Positions 8,302 to 16,749 of a stretch of 64,000 nt of DNA are shown piece by piece; position 1 is the first letter of the stretch, and each line of letters opens with the position of its first letter. A model generated the notes under the pieces. The model was not told where the DNA came from, ran no database searches, and saw nothing but the letters and a program-made list of their open reading frames with translations. Made by a program: the position numbers and the translations under genes. Where the stretch lies: assembly GCA_049324535.1 (NCBI GenBank), contig JBMOOG010000001.1, positions 372,001 to 436,000 on the forward strand, read 5' to 3'. This DNA comes from JBMOOG01 sp049324535 (GTDB lineage Bacteria; Pseudomonadota; Alphaproteobacteria; Rhodobacterales; Rhodobacteraceae).

Positions 8302-8949
8302 TCAGCGCACCGCTTCCATCAGCGCGTCGGGCATCCGGCAGTCGCGGGCCGCATCCTCGCCGCAGGGGCGGGGTTCGAGATCCGTCGTCAGGCAGAGCCG
8401 CACCTCGTCGATGCGCCCCGCCTCGCAGGTCACGGTGATCGAGGCCCGGTCGAAGCCGGGGTTGGCCTCGATGAACGCCTCTTCCACCACCCGGGCCGGA
8501 AGGCGGATGTCGCGGTCGAGGAGGCGCAAGGCGTCGGGGATCACGACCGCCGCATAGGCGCGCCGCGACAGCGCGAAGTAGTCGGCCGCCGACAGGCCCG
8601 AACAGCGCCCGTGCTTCTTCCACTCGTGCCAGGCCAGCCCGCCCGATCCCATGATGTCGGCCATCGCCGCGGTCTCGGCCCGCGACGGATCGCGCGCCCC
8701 GGTGCGGCAGAAGGACGGCCAGCCGAAATCGTTCTGGGGCCAGAGCCCGTGCAGTGTGAAGGCGTGGTCGTGGCGCGCGTCGCACTGGTCGTCGCCGCGG
8801 GCATCGCCGGTCAGCGCGCACCAGGTCGGCGACCACCCGAGCGACAGCACGTAATAGTCGAAGTCGCCCGCCCGCTCGCCCTCGGCCGCCGCCGGTCCGG
8901 CCAGCGACGCCATGCCGACCAGCGCCAGGGCCGCCACGATCACGCGCAT
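8302..8949 (-). CDS. Secreted ribonuclease T2 family protein
   Basis: This 215-residue protein has an N-terminal signal peptide (MRVIVAALALVGMASLAGPAAAE). Both T2 active-site blocks are present: FTLHGLWPQN (CAS I, catalytic His) and WHEWKKHGRC (CAS II, with Glu, Lys and His). It would cut RNA in the periplasm through a 2',3'-cyclic phosphate, a product the CpdB enzyme encoded at 23.7 kb could process further. The ATG at 8949 gives a standard signal peptide; one five codons upstream is also possible. Confidence 0.93.
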   Translation of the reverse strand: MRVIVAALALVGMASLAGPAAAEGERAGDFDYYVLSLGWSPTWCALTGDARGDDQCDARHDHAFTLHGLWPQNDFGWPSFCRTGARDPSRAETAAMADIMGSGGLAWHEWKKHGRCSGLSAADYFALSRRAYAAVVIPDALRLLDRDIRLPARVVEEAFIEANPGFDRASITVTCEAGRIDEVRLCLTTDLEPRPCGEDAARDCRMPDALMEAVR

Positions 8950-9072
8950 TTTCTCTTCCCTCATCGGCCCGGCACGATTATACAGCCCCCGACTTCCCCG
9001 AAAACGTGGAATGGCGCCCCCGGGCGCAGCCGTTTTCCCGGCCCGGGAGAGATTTGTAAAGGAGTGATCCTG

Positions 9073-9819
9073 ATGACGAAACCGCTGATGGCCAAGGCCA
9101 CCGCCGTCTGGCTTGTGGACAACACCACGCTGAGCTTCAAGCAGATCGCCGATTTCTGCGGGCTTCACGAGCTCGAGGTTCAGGGCATCGCCGACGGCGA
9201 CGTGGCCGCGGGCATCAAGGGCTTCGATCCGGTCGCGAACAACCAGCTTGACGCCGACGAGATCGCGAAGGGCGAGAAGGACCCGGCGTACCGGCTCAAG
9301 CTGAAGTACAACCCCGCCTCGGCCGGCGAGGAAAAGCGCCGCGGCCCGCGCTACACGCCCCTGTCCAAGCGTCAGGACCGCCCGGCGGCGATCCTGTGGC
9401 TGGTGAAGTTCCACCCCGAGCTCGCGGATTCCCAGATCGGCAAGCTGGTCGGCACCACCAAGCCCACCATCGAATCGATCCGCAACCGCAGCCACTGGAA
9501 CATCCAGAACATCACGCCGATCGACCCGGTGGCCCTCGGGCTCTGCAAGCAGACCGAACTCGACGCGGCCGTGCAGAAGGCCGCGCGCAAGAAGGCCGCG
9601 GAAGGCGTGGTGATGAGCGACGAAGAGCGCCGCAAGCTCGTCTCGACCGAGCAGTCGCTGGGCATGTCGCCCGAGCCCAGGCTGCCGTCGTCGATCGCCG
9701 GCCTCGAGACCTTCTCGCTGTCGCGCGACGACGAGGAGAAATCTGCGAAGGACTATTCCGACGCCGAGAGCTTCTTCAACCTGCCGCAGGGCGACGACGA
9801 CGAGGACGACGAGGACTGA
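9073..9819 (+). CDS. trcR: TrcR-type (DUF1013) cell-cycle transcriptional regulator
   Basis: This 248-residue protein is highly conserved in alphaproteobacteria. It begins MTKPLMAKATAVWLVDNTTLSF and contains two HTH-like segments (SFKQIADFCGLHELEVQGIA near the N-terminus, and DSQIGKLVGTTKPTIESIRN in the middle), ending in an acidic tail (DDDEDDED). The DUF1013 family corresponds to TrcR, described in Caulobacter as an RNA-polymerase-associated regulator. A strong AAGGAG lies upstream. The gene stands alone and faces recR convergently. Confidence 0.9.
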   Translation: MTKPLMAKATAVWLVDNTTLSFKQIADFCGLHELEVQGIADGDVAAGIKGFDPVANNQLDADEIAKGEKDPAYRLKLKYNPASAGEEKRRGPRYTPLSKRQDRPAAILWLVKFHPELADSQIGKLVGTTKPTIESIRNRSHWNIQNITPIDPVALGLCKQTELDAAVQKAARKKAAEGVVMSDEERRKLVSTEQSLGMSPEPRLPSSIAGLETFSLSRDDEEKSAKDYSDAESFFNLPQGDDDEDDED

Positions 9820-9850
9820 CGGCGCGCCGACCCCTCCGCCCCCAGGCGCT

Positions 9851-9907
9851 CCTTCTTCTTCGCGGCAATACCCCGGGGGGCTCGGGGGGCAGCGCCCCCC
9901 GCCCCGG
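9851..9907. repeat. Intergenic palindromic repeat, copy A (trcR/recR)
   Basis: A module of CTTCTTCTTCGC, then AATACCCCG, then G-rich and C-rich arms (CGGGGGGC pairing with GCCCCCCG) sits between two convergent genes. A second copy with the same order lies at 57006..57066, also between convergent genes. It probably works as a bidirectional terminator and looks like a dispersed family. Confidence 0.6.
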
Positions 9908-9922
9908 CGCGGAATCCTCGGG

Positions 9923-10522
9923 TCAGAACGCCCGGCGCGACCGGAGCGCGGCCTCGATCGTGCCTTCGTCGAGATAGTCGAGCTCGCCGCCCACCGGCAC
10001 GCCCCGGGCCAGTGTCGTAACGCTGGCCCCGGTGCCTTCCAGCGCTTCGGCGATGTAATGGGCGGTGGTCTGGCCGTTCACCGTCGCGCCCAGCGCCAGG
10101 ATGACCTCGCGGGTGGACTGCGACCGGACGCGCTCGACCAGCCGCGGAATGCCCAGATCCTCCGGCCCGACGGAATCGAGAGCCGATAGCGTGCCGCCCA
10201 GCACATGGTAGCGCCCCTTGAAAGCGCCGCCGCGCTCCATCGCCCAGAGATCGGCGACATCCTCGACCACGCAGATCTCGCCGTTGGCGCGCGCCGGATC
10301 GGCACAGATCGCGCAGCGGTCGGCGGTGCCGATGTTGCCGCATTCGAGGCAGTCACGGGCCTCGGCGGCCAGCGCGGTCATGGCCGCGCCCAGAGGCGCC
10401 ATCAGTGCGGTGCGCCTTTGCAGCAGATGCAGCACCGCGCGGCGGGCCGACCGCGGCCCGAGCCCCGGAAGCCGGGCCATGAGGCCGATCAGATCCTCGA
10501 TTCCGGACGATGGATCGGTCAT
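9923..10522 (-). CDS. recR: Recombination protein RecR
   Basis: This 199-residue protein contains an N-terminal HhH (LARLPGLGPRSARRAVLHLL), a C4 zinc finger (CLECGNIGTADRCAIC), and a Toprim domain (ICVVEDVADLWAMERGG). RecR acts with RecF/RecO to load RecA at gaps. Length and order are normal. The start ATG overlaps the TGA of the SRAP gene by four bases (ATGA), placing recR last in dnaX-ybaB-SRAP-recR. Confidence 0.97.
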   Translation of the reverse strand: MTDPSSGIEDLIGLMARLPGLGPRSARRAVLHLLQRRTALMAPLGAAMTALAAEARDCLECGNIGTADRCAICADPARANGEICVVEDVADLWAMERGGAFKGRYHVLGGTLSALDSVGPEDLGIPRLVERVRSQSTREVILALGATVNGQTTAHYIAEALEGTGASVTTLARGVPVGGELDYLDEGTIEAALRSRRAF

Positions 10523-11157
10523 GACAGCCCTCCCGCTGCGGCCGCCGCGGGGTCGGGCTCGACGACCAGCGCGCCGTCCCGCAACGGGCGCTGAAGCGCG
10601 CGCGCCTCGTCCCAGGGGGCCGTCAGCCACCGGTCCCATTCCGCCGGGTCGGTCAGGATCACCGGCATCGCCTTGGGATGCACCGCCGCCACCTCGGCGT
10701 TGGGTTCGGTGGTCAGGAAGGCGAAGAGTTCATCCGTCGTCTCGCCGTCGCGCAGCTTGCGCACCGAGGTCCATTCGGTGCGCAGCCCGGCAAAGACGCC
10801 GTCGCCCGCCGCCAGCCGGAACCAGACGTTGCCGCCCCCCGCCCTCGGCTCGGCGAAGCGGTCGAACGGCACCAGGCAGCGATGCGCGGGGCCAAGCCAG
10901 CGCCGCCAGTGCGGCGAGACGGTGTTGCGGATGTTGGTCACCCCGCGATCGACCTTGCCGCGGATGAACATCGGCGGCGTGGGCATGCCCCAGCGCCCCA
11001 GGACCAGTTCGCGCCCCCCGGGTCCGTTGCGCAGGATCGGCGCCATCCGGTCGGGATAGACCTCGCCCGCGCCGAGATTGCCGGCCCGGTCGTGCTCGAC
11101 GCGGAACAGCCGGCGCATCGCCTCCTGGCTGCGGGTCTGGGTGTAGAGGTTGCACAT
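10519..11157 (-). CDS. SRAP domain protein (HMCES/YedK), abasic-site DNA-protein crosslinker
   Basis: This 212-residue protein starts MCNLYTQTRSQ. After Met removal the Cys2 is the nucleophile that forms a thiazolidine with abasic sites in single-stranded DNA. Conserved landmarks are WGMPTP, NIRNTVSPHWR (the Asn and Arg region), RCLVPFDRFAEP (active-site Pro region) and HPKAMPVIL with the catalytic His. It sits inside a replication-repair operon between ybaB and recR and overlaps recR by four bases, which suits a role in protecting ssDNA gaps. Confidence 0.93.
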   Translation of the reverse strand: MCNLYTQTRSQEAMRRLFRVEHDRAGNLGAGEVYPDRMAPILRNGPGGRELVLGRWGMPTPPMFIRGKVDRGVTNIRNTVSPHWRRWLGPAHRCLVPFDRFAEPRAGGGNVWFRLAAGDGVFAGLRTEWTSVRKLRDGETTDELFAFLTTEPNAEVAAVHPKAMPVILTDPAEWDRWLTAPWDEARALQRPLRDGALVVEPDPAAAAAGGLS

Positions 11158-11202
11158 GCCTGTCCTGCCCCCCCGGCGTGCCGTGATCCCGCCGCCCCGG
11201 AC

Positions 11203-11547
11203 TCAGAACGGCAGCTTCATGTCGGCCGGCAGCCCCATCGACGCCGTGAGCTTGCCCATCTCTTCCTTGGTGCGGGCATCGGCCTTGGACTGCGCGTCCT
11301 TGATCGCGGCCAGGATCAGGTCCTCGACCACTTCCTTGTCCTCGGCGCGGAAGATCGACGGGTCGATGTCGAGCGCCTTGAGCTCGCCCTTGGCGCTGAC
11401 CGTGGCCGTCACCAGCCCGCCGCCGCTCTGGCCGACGACGTTGATCCGGTGCAGCTCCTCGGTCAGGTCCGCCATCTTCTGCTGCATTTCCTGCGCGGCC
11501 TTCAGCATCTTGGTCATGTCGCCAAGACCGCCCAAACCTTTCAGCAT
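11203..11547 (-). CDS. YbaB/EbfC nucleoid-associated protein
   Basis: This small 114-residue protein has the family pattern: a helical N-terminus rich in Met, Lys and Gln (MTKMLKAAQEMQQKMADL), then GGGLVTATVSAKGELKALDI, then a C-terminal helix. YbaB proteins form tweezer-like dimers that bind DNA. It lies 12 bases after dnaX and before SRAP and recR, the standard dnaX-ybaB-recR order with one insertion. Confidence 0.94.
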   Translation of the reverse strand: MLKGLGGLGDMTKMLKAAQEMQQKMADLTEELHRINVVGQSGGGLVTATVSAKGELKALDIDPSIFRAEDKEVVEDLILAAIKDAQSKADARTKEEMGKLTASMGLPADMKLPF

Positions 11548-11559
11548 CCTTCGTTCCTT

Positions 11560-13329
11560 TCAGTCCTCGAACGGGTTCCAGTCGTCGTCACCATCCTCGC
11601 CGGCGTTCGGCGCGGGGCCGGGGGCCCCTGCGGCCGCATCGACCAGCGACCGGATGGCGGTGATCTTCGCGCCCGGAAAGGCGGCGAAGACCGCCTGCAC
11701 CAGCGGGTCGGCCATGGCGCCGGCGCGGGCGGCATCGAATTCCGCGTCGCGGTCTTCGGCGATCGTGGGCGCACCGCCCTCGGCCACCACCGACACGCCC
11801 CAGCGCACGCCGGTCCAGCCCTGGAGCCGCTGCGCGAGCCGTGAGGCCAGATCGCGCGGCGCGTCGGGGGTGGGCTCGAACTCGATCCGTCCCGGCGAAT
11901 AGCGGGCAAGCCGAAGGTGGTTCTCGACCTCGACCAGCAGCTTCACGTCGCGGTTGGCACGGATCAGGTCCACGACCGCGTCAAAGCTGCCGAAGCGTGC
12001 AAGCGCGGTCTCGGGCGCGATGGCCGGCGTGGTGACGGCCCCCGCCGCCATGCGCTGCCGCGCGGGCGGGTGCGAGGCCGGTGCGGCGGCGCCCCGCACC
12101 GGGCGGACACCCGACGCGCCCCCGTCTGCGGGCGGCGGGCCGCCGGCGGCCGGCGGGTGCCCGGCGGTCTCGGTCAGCCGGCGGACGAGCTGTTCGGGGT
12201 CGGGCAGGTCGGCCACATGCGTCAGCCGGATCACCGCCATCTCGGCCGCCATCATCGCGTTCGGCGCCTGCGCCACCTCGTCCAGCGCCTTGAGCAGCAT
12301 CTGCCACATCCGGCCCAGGATCCGCAGCGGGATCGTCTGGGCCATCGCCTGGCCGCGCGCCCGTTCGTGCGGGGATACCGTGGGGTCCTCGGCCGCCTCG
12401 GGCGTGATCTTGATGACCGACACCCAGTGCGTGATCTCGGCCAGATCGCGCAGCACCGCCAGCGGGTCCGCCCCGTCCGCGTATTGCGCCGCGATCTCGC
12501 CAAGGGCCCCCGCCGCATCCCCCCGCAGGATCATGTCGAAGAGATCGAGCGTGCGGGCGCGGTCGGCCAGGCCCAGCATCGCGCGCACCTGCTCCACCCC
12601 GGTCTCGCCGGCGCCGTTGGCGATGGCCTGGTCGAGAAGGCTCATCGCGTCGCGCACCGATCCTTCGGCTGCGCGGGTGATGAGGGCAAGCGCATCGGGG
12701 GAGACCTGTGCGCCTTCCCGTGCCGCCACCGCCGCCAGATGCGCGATCATCACCTCGGGCTCGATGCGCCGCAGGTCGAACCTCTGGCAGCGCGACAGCA
12801 CCGTGACCGGAACCTTGCGGATCTCGGTGGTGGCGAAGATGAACTTCACATGCGCGGGCGGCTCCTCCAGCGTCTTCAGAAGCGCGTTGAAGGCGTTGTT
12901 TGACAGCATGTGCACTTCGTCGATGATGTAGATCTTGTAGCGCGCGCTGGCCGCCCGATAGTGCACGCTTTCGATGATCTCGCGGATATCACCCACGCCC
13001 GTGCGCGAGGCCGCGTCCATCTCCAGCACGTCGACGTGACGGCCCTCGGCGATGGCGCGGCAGTTGTCGCAGACGCCGCAGGGTTCGGTCGTGGGGCCGC
13101 CGTTGCCGTCCGGCCCGGTGCAGTTCAGGCCCTTGGCGATGATGCGGGCGGTGGTGGTCTTTCCGACCCCGCGCACGCCGGTCATGATGAAGGCATGGGC
13201 GATCCGGTCGGCGGCGAACGCGTTCTTCAGCGTGCGCACCATCGGCTCCTGCCCGATCAGGTCGGCGAAGGTCTGGGGCCGGTACTTTCGGGCGAGAACC
13301 TGATAGCCGGTCCCGGGCGTGTCGGACAT
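11560..13329 (-). CDS. dnaX: DNA polymerase III subunit gamma/tau
   Basis: This 589-residue clamp-loader ATPase has the following domains in order: AAA+ Walker A GVRGVGKT (residues 51-58), a zinc-binding four-Cys module just after it, Walker B in IIDEVHMLS, sensor/arginine-finger region VLSRCQRF, domain III, and a Pro/Ala/Gly-rich linker to a tau-like C-terminus. It organises the replicative polymerase and loads the beta clamp. It is the first gene of the dnaX-ybaB-SRAP-recR operon. The large opposite-strand frames across it are shadows. Confidence 0.97.
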   Translation of the reverse strand: MSDTPGTGYQVLARKYRPQTFADLIGQEPMVRTLKNAFAADRIAHAFIMTGVRGVGKTTTARIIAKGLNCTGPDGNGGPTTEPCGVCDNCRAIAEGRHVDVLEMDAASRTGVGDIREIIESVHYRAASARYKIYIIDEVHMLSNNAFNALLKTLEEPPAHVKFIFATTEIRKVPVTVLSRCQRFDLRRIEPEVMIAHLAAVAAREGAQVSPDALALITRAAEGSVRDAMSLLDQAIANGAGETGVEQVRAMLGLADRARTLDLFDMILRGDAAGALGEIAAQYADGADPLAVLRDLAEITHWVSVIKITPEAAEDPTVSPHERARGQAMAQTIPLRILGRMWQMLLKALDEVAQAPNAMMAAEMAVIRLTHVADLPDPEQLVRRLTETAGHPPAAGGPPPADGGASGVRPVRGAAAPASHPPARQRMAAGAVTTPAIAPETALARFGSFDAVVDLIRANRDVKLLVEVENHLRLARYSPGRIEFEPTPDAPRDLASRLAQRLQGWTGVRWGVSVVAEGGAPTIAEDRDAEFDAARAGAMADPLVQAVFAAFPGAKITAIRSLVDAAAGAPGPAPNAGEDGDDDWNPFED

Positions 13330-13398
13330 GAGGGCCTCTGCAAGCGTGTCCGGGCCAATCTAGGCGCTCGGGCCGGCGCCGTAAACCGGCGCCGCCCG

Positions 13399-15366
13399 CT
13401 ATTCGCGGCTGAGCGCCACCACCGGGTCGAGCCGTGCCGCCGCCCGCGCCGGCAGGAAGCCGAAGGTGACGCCGATCACGGTGGACGAGACAAAGGCCAC
13501 GACCGCGGCAAGCGGCGAATAGACCAGCCGCATCATGTCCTGGGCGCGCGACGCCACCTCGCCCACGCCATAGGCAAGCAGGACGCCCAGGGCACCGCCC
13601 ATCAGGCAGACCAGCACCGCCTCGGTCAGGAACTGCGCCATGATGTCGGACCGGCGCGCGCCGACGGCCATGCGCACCCCGATCTCGCGCGTGCGCTCGG
13701 TGACCGAGACCAGCATGATGTTCATCACGCCGATGCCGCCGACGACCAGCGAGATGACGGCGATCGCAAAGACGAGCAGCGTCATGGTGCGCGCGGTCGA
13801 GGTGATGGTGCCGCGGATGGTGTCGGAGTTCGACAGGAAGAAGTCCCGCTTGCCGTGGCGGGCCAGCATGATCGCGTCGATCGCCGCCTCGGCCTCGGCC
13901 ATGTCCACGCTGTCGCGGATCTTGACCGCGATCGAGCTGACCTGCGGATCGCCGGTGATGCGCAGGCTTGCGGTGGTGAAGGGCACGAAGACACGGATCG
14001 TCTGCGGGCCGAACCCCGAGGAGGTCGCGGTCACGACGCCGACGATCTCGAGAGGGACCCGACCGACCATCAGCCTCTGGCCCACCGGGTCGCGGCCGTC
14101 CGGAAAGAAGGTCCGGGCGGCGTCGGCGTCGATCACGGCCACCTGCGCGGCGGAATCCAGCGCCTCGGCCCCGAAGAGCTGCCCGCGGGTCAGCGTGTAG
14201 CCGCCCACGTCGAAATAGCCGGTGCCGACCCCGCGGATCGACACCTGGGCGGTCGCGGCGGCGCTGGTCGCGGCGCGTGTGGCCGAGATCTCGGGCGAGA
14301 CCGAGGCGGCGAAGGGCTCGACGGCCAGGGCGTCGGCGTCGGCCACGACCAGCGTGTCGATGGCCTGGGCGCGACGGTCGCCGAATCCGGTCCCGGCGCG
14401 GATGGTGATCGTGTTGGTGCCGATCGAGGCGATGCGCTCGAGGATCTGCTGCTGGCTGCCGGTGCCCAGCGCCACCACCGACACCACGGCCGCGATGCCG
14501 ATGATGATGCCGAGCATGGTCAGGAAGCTGCGCAGGCGGTGGGCGTTCAGCGCGCGCACGGCCATGACGAAGGCCTCGGTGATCCGTCGCGCCGCGGCCC
14601 CCGGCCCCTTCCTTTCCATCTGTGCAGCCTCGGACGGCGGGGCGGGCGGGCGGGCGTTGCCCTGGATGCGGTCGGCGACGATGCGGCCGTCGCTGATCTC
14701 GACGATGCGGGCGGCGCGCTCGGCCACCGCCGGATCGTGGGTGATGATGATGACGGTGTGGCCGCGCGCGTGCAGGTCGTCGATCAGCGCCAGAAGCTCC
14801 GCGCCCGACCGGCTGTCGAGCGCGCCGGTGGGCTCGTCCGCCAGGATCACCTCGCCGCCGTTCATCAGGGCGCGCGCGACCGAGACCCGCTGCTGCTGGC
14901 CGCCCGAAAGCGCGCCCGGCCGGTGGCGCGTGCGGTCGCCGAGCCCGAGCCGTTCCAGAATGCCGCGCGCGCGGCTCCGGCGCTCGGACCGGCTCATGCC
15001 GGCGTAGATGGCCGGCACCTCGACGTTCGACTGCGCGTCAAGGTCGGGCAGCAGCTGGTAGCGCTGGAAGATGAACCCGAAATGCGCGCGCCGAAGTCGG
15101 GCGCGGTCCTCCTCGGGCATCGCGGCCACGTCCTGGCCGTCGTAGAGATAGCGGCCCGACGTCGGCCGGTCGAGGCAGCCGAGGATGTTCATGAGGGTGG
15201 ACTTGCCGGAACCCGATGGGCCCACGATCGCCACCATCTCGCCGCGGCGGATCTCGAGGTCGATGTTGTCGAGCACCCGGATGGTGTGCTCGCCGGCCGG
15301 GAATTCCCGGCTGACGCCGCGCAGCGCGATCAGGGGCGCCTCGTCGCCCGTGCCGGCGGCCGCCAT
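13399..15366 (-). CDS. macB: MacB-type ABC transporter (fused ATPase and permease)
   Basis: This 655-residue protein fuses an N-terminal ABC ATPase (GPSGSGKST; signature LSGGQQQRVSVARAL; Walker B ILADEPTGALDS) to a C-terminal FtsX-type permease with one TM, a large periplasmic domain and three further TMs (final segments near VSLVVGGIGVMNIMLV and the C-terminal end). This is the MacB mechanotransmission layout, driving export from the periplasm through an outer-membrane channel. The macA adaptor lies immediately upstream, separated by one base. No TolC partner lies in the window. The substrate is unknown. Confidence 0.93.
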   Translation of the reverse strand: MAAAGTGDEAPLIALRGVSREFPAGEHTIRVLDNIDLEIRRGEMVAIVGPSGSGKSTLMNILGCLDRPTSGRYLYDGQDVAAMPEEDRARLRRAHFGFIFQRYQLLPDLDAQSNVEVPAIYAGMSRSERRSRARGILERLGLGDRTRHRPGALSGGQQQRVSVARALMNGGEVILADEPTGALDSRSGAELLALIDDLHARGHTVIIITHDPAVAERAARIVEISDGRIVADRIQGNARPPAPPSEAAQMERKGPGAAARRITEAFVMAVRALNAHRLRSFLTMLGIIIGIAAVVSVVALGTGSQQQILERIASIGTNTITIRAGTGFGDRRAQAIDTLVVADADALAVEPFAASVSPEISATRAATSAAATAQVSIRGVGTGYFDVGGYTLTRGQLFGAEALDSAAQVAVIDADAARTFFPDGRDPVGQRLMVGRVPLEIVGVVTATSSGFGPQTIRVFVPFTTASLRITGDPQVSSIAVKIRDSVDMAEAEAAIDAIMLARHGKRDFFLSNSDTIRGTITSTARTMTLLVFAIAVISLVVGGIGVMNIMLVSVTERTREIGVRMAVGARRSDIMAQFLTEAVLVCLMGGALGVLLAYGVGEVASRAQDMMRLVYSPLAAVVAFVSSTVIGVTFGFLPARAAARLDPVVALSRE

Positions 15367-15367
15367 G

Positions 15368-16540
15368 TCAGAACCCCATCATTCCGGGCCGCCTCTGGGG
15401 CGCGGCCGATGCGGGCCGGTCGCGGGCGGAGGTCACGATCCGGTCGCCCTCGGCCAGCCCGTCCAGGATCTCGGCCCGTGACGAGGTGCGCAGCCCCACC
15501 GTCACCACCCGCGGCTCGGCCTGCCCGGCGCCGTCGTTCCAGACATAGACGATGGTGTTGCCCGCCTCGTCTCGCGCCAGCGCCGAGACCGGCACCACCA
15601 GCGCCTTCTCGGCCCGGTCGAGCTGGATGACGACCTCGGCCGTCATGCCGATCCGGAGAATGCCGTCGGGGTTGGCCACGTCCAGGAGCGCGTTGTAATA
15701 CACCGCCTCGTCGGTCGGGACGTCGTCTTCGGTCTTGATCGAGGCCGGAGCGGGGGCGATCGCGCGCAGGGTCGCGTCGAACCGGCGGTCGGGGGCGCCG
15801 GCGAGCGTGAAGGTCACCGGCAGACCCGGGGCAAGGGCGATGACGTCCGCCTCGGAAATCTCGGCCTTGACCACCATGCGATCGAGCTGGGCGATCTTGA
15901 CGATGGTCGGCGACTGGGTGTTGGCGTTCACCGTCTGGCCCTGTTCGGTCACGACGGCCACCACCGTCCCGGCGATCGGCGACACGATCCGGGTGCGTTC
16001 GAGTTCGGTCCTGGCCGAGGACAGCGCGATCACGGCCTGGTCGCGCGCGGCCTCCAGCGACTGGAGTTCCGCCTCGGCCACGGCCAGCGCCGCCTGGGCG
16101 GACTCGAGATCCTCGGTCGAGGTCAGCGACTTGTCGTTCAGCGTCTGCTTCCGACGGACGCCCAGTTCGGCCTCGGTGATGCCCGCGCGCTTGGCGGCGA
16201 TCTGCGCCTCGGCCTGCTTGAGGGCGGATTCGGCCTGCAGCACCGCGTTCCTCTGGTCCTCCGAATCGATCTGGGCGACAAGCTGACCCGCCTCGACCCG
16301 GTCGCCCAGTCCGACCGCGAGCGTCTGCACCTGTCCCGACACGCGCGCACCGACCGAGACGAGCTGCGCGGCCTCGATCATGCCCGATGCCAGCACGTTG
16401 CGGGCGATGTCGTCGCGGCGCACCTCGGTCGTCGCGGGCGCCGCCGCGGTTTCGGTCGCGCCACGATAGCGGGTCCAGCCATACCAGCCGGCCGCGGCAA
16501 GGGCCGCGGCAAGCAGCGCAAAGGTGATCAGTCGTCGCAT
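15368..16540 (-). CDS. macA: MacA-type periplasmic adaptor (HlyD/RND family)
   Basis: This 390-residue protein has an N-terminal membrane anchor (LITFALLAAALAAAGWYGW), a lipoyl half-motif (VSGQVQTLAVGLGDRVEAGQ), a long alpha-helical hairpin rich in Ala, Glu and Gln (residues about 100-190), the second lipoyl half (RIVSPIAGTVVAV) and beta-barrel/MP domains. It bridges MacB to an outer-membrane factor. It ends with PGMMGF, one base before macB, so the two form one operon. The 209 bases upstream (16541-16749) hold no gene and presumably the promoter. Confidence 0.93.
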   Translation of the reverse strand: MRRLITFALLAAALAAAGWYGWTRYRGATETAAAPATTEVRRDDIARNVLASGMIEAAQLVSVGARVSGQVQTLAVGLGDRVEAGQLVAQIDSEDQRNAVLQAESALKQAEAQIAAKRAGITEAELGVRRKQTLNDKSLTSTEDLESAQAALAVAEAELQSLEAARDQAVIALSSARTELERTRIVSPIAGTVVAVVTEQGQTVNANTQSPTIVKIAQLDRMVVKAEISEADVIALAPGLPVTFTLAGAPDRRFDATLRAIAPAPASIKTEDDVPTDEAVYYNALLDVANPDGILRIGMTAEVVIQLDRAEKALVVPVSALARDEAGNTIVYVWNDGAGQAEPRVVTVGLRTSSRAEILDGLAEGDRIVTSARDRPASAAPQRRPGMMGF

Positions 16541-16749
16541 GGTCCGGATTGTCCTGACGCGTCGCTGTCAAACGTGGCGATCCGGTCCTTCCGTCGCAAC
16601 CCCCGGCGGCGGTTGGTCGCGGAACGGCGCGGGGGCGGGCTGCGGGGTCGCTGTCCGGCGCGACGGGTCGGCGTGCCGTGCCCCTGCGCCTTCGATCTGC
16701 GACGGGGATCAGGACCGTCACAGATCGGGGGGCCAGAACGGCTCGGGGG

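Noticed and set aside
12910..15630. 906-residue plus-strand frame opposite dnaX and macB
   Set aside because: It spans the reverse of two well-defined genes and an intergenic gap; it is a GC-driven open frame.
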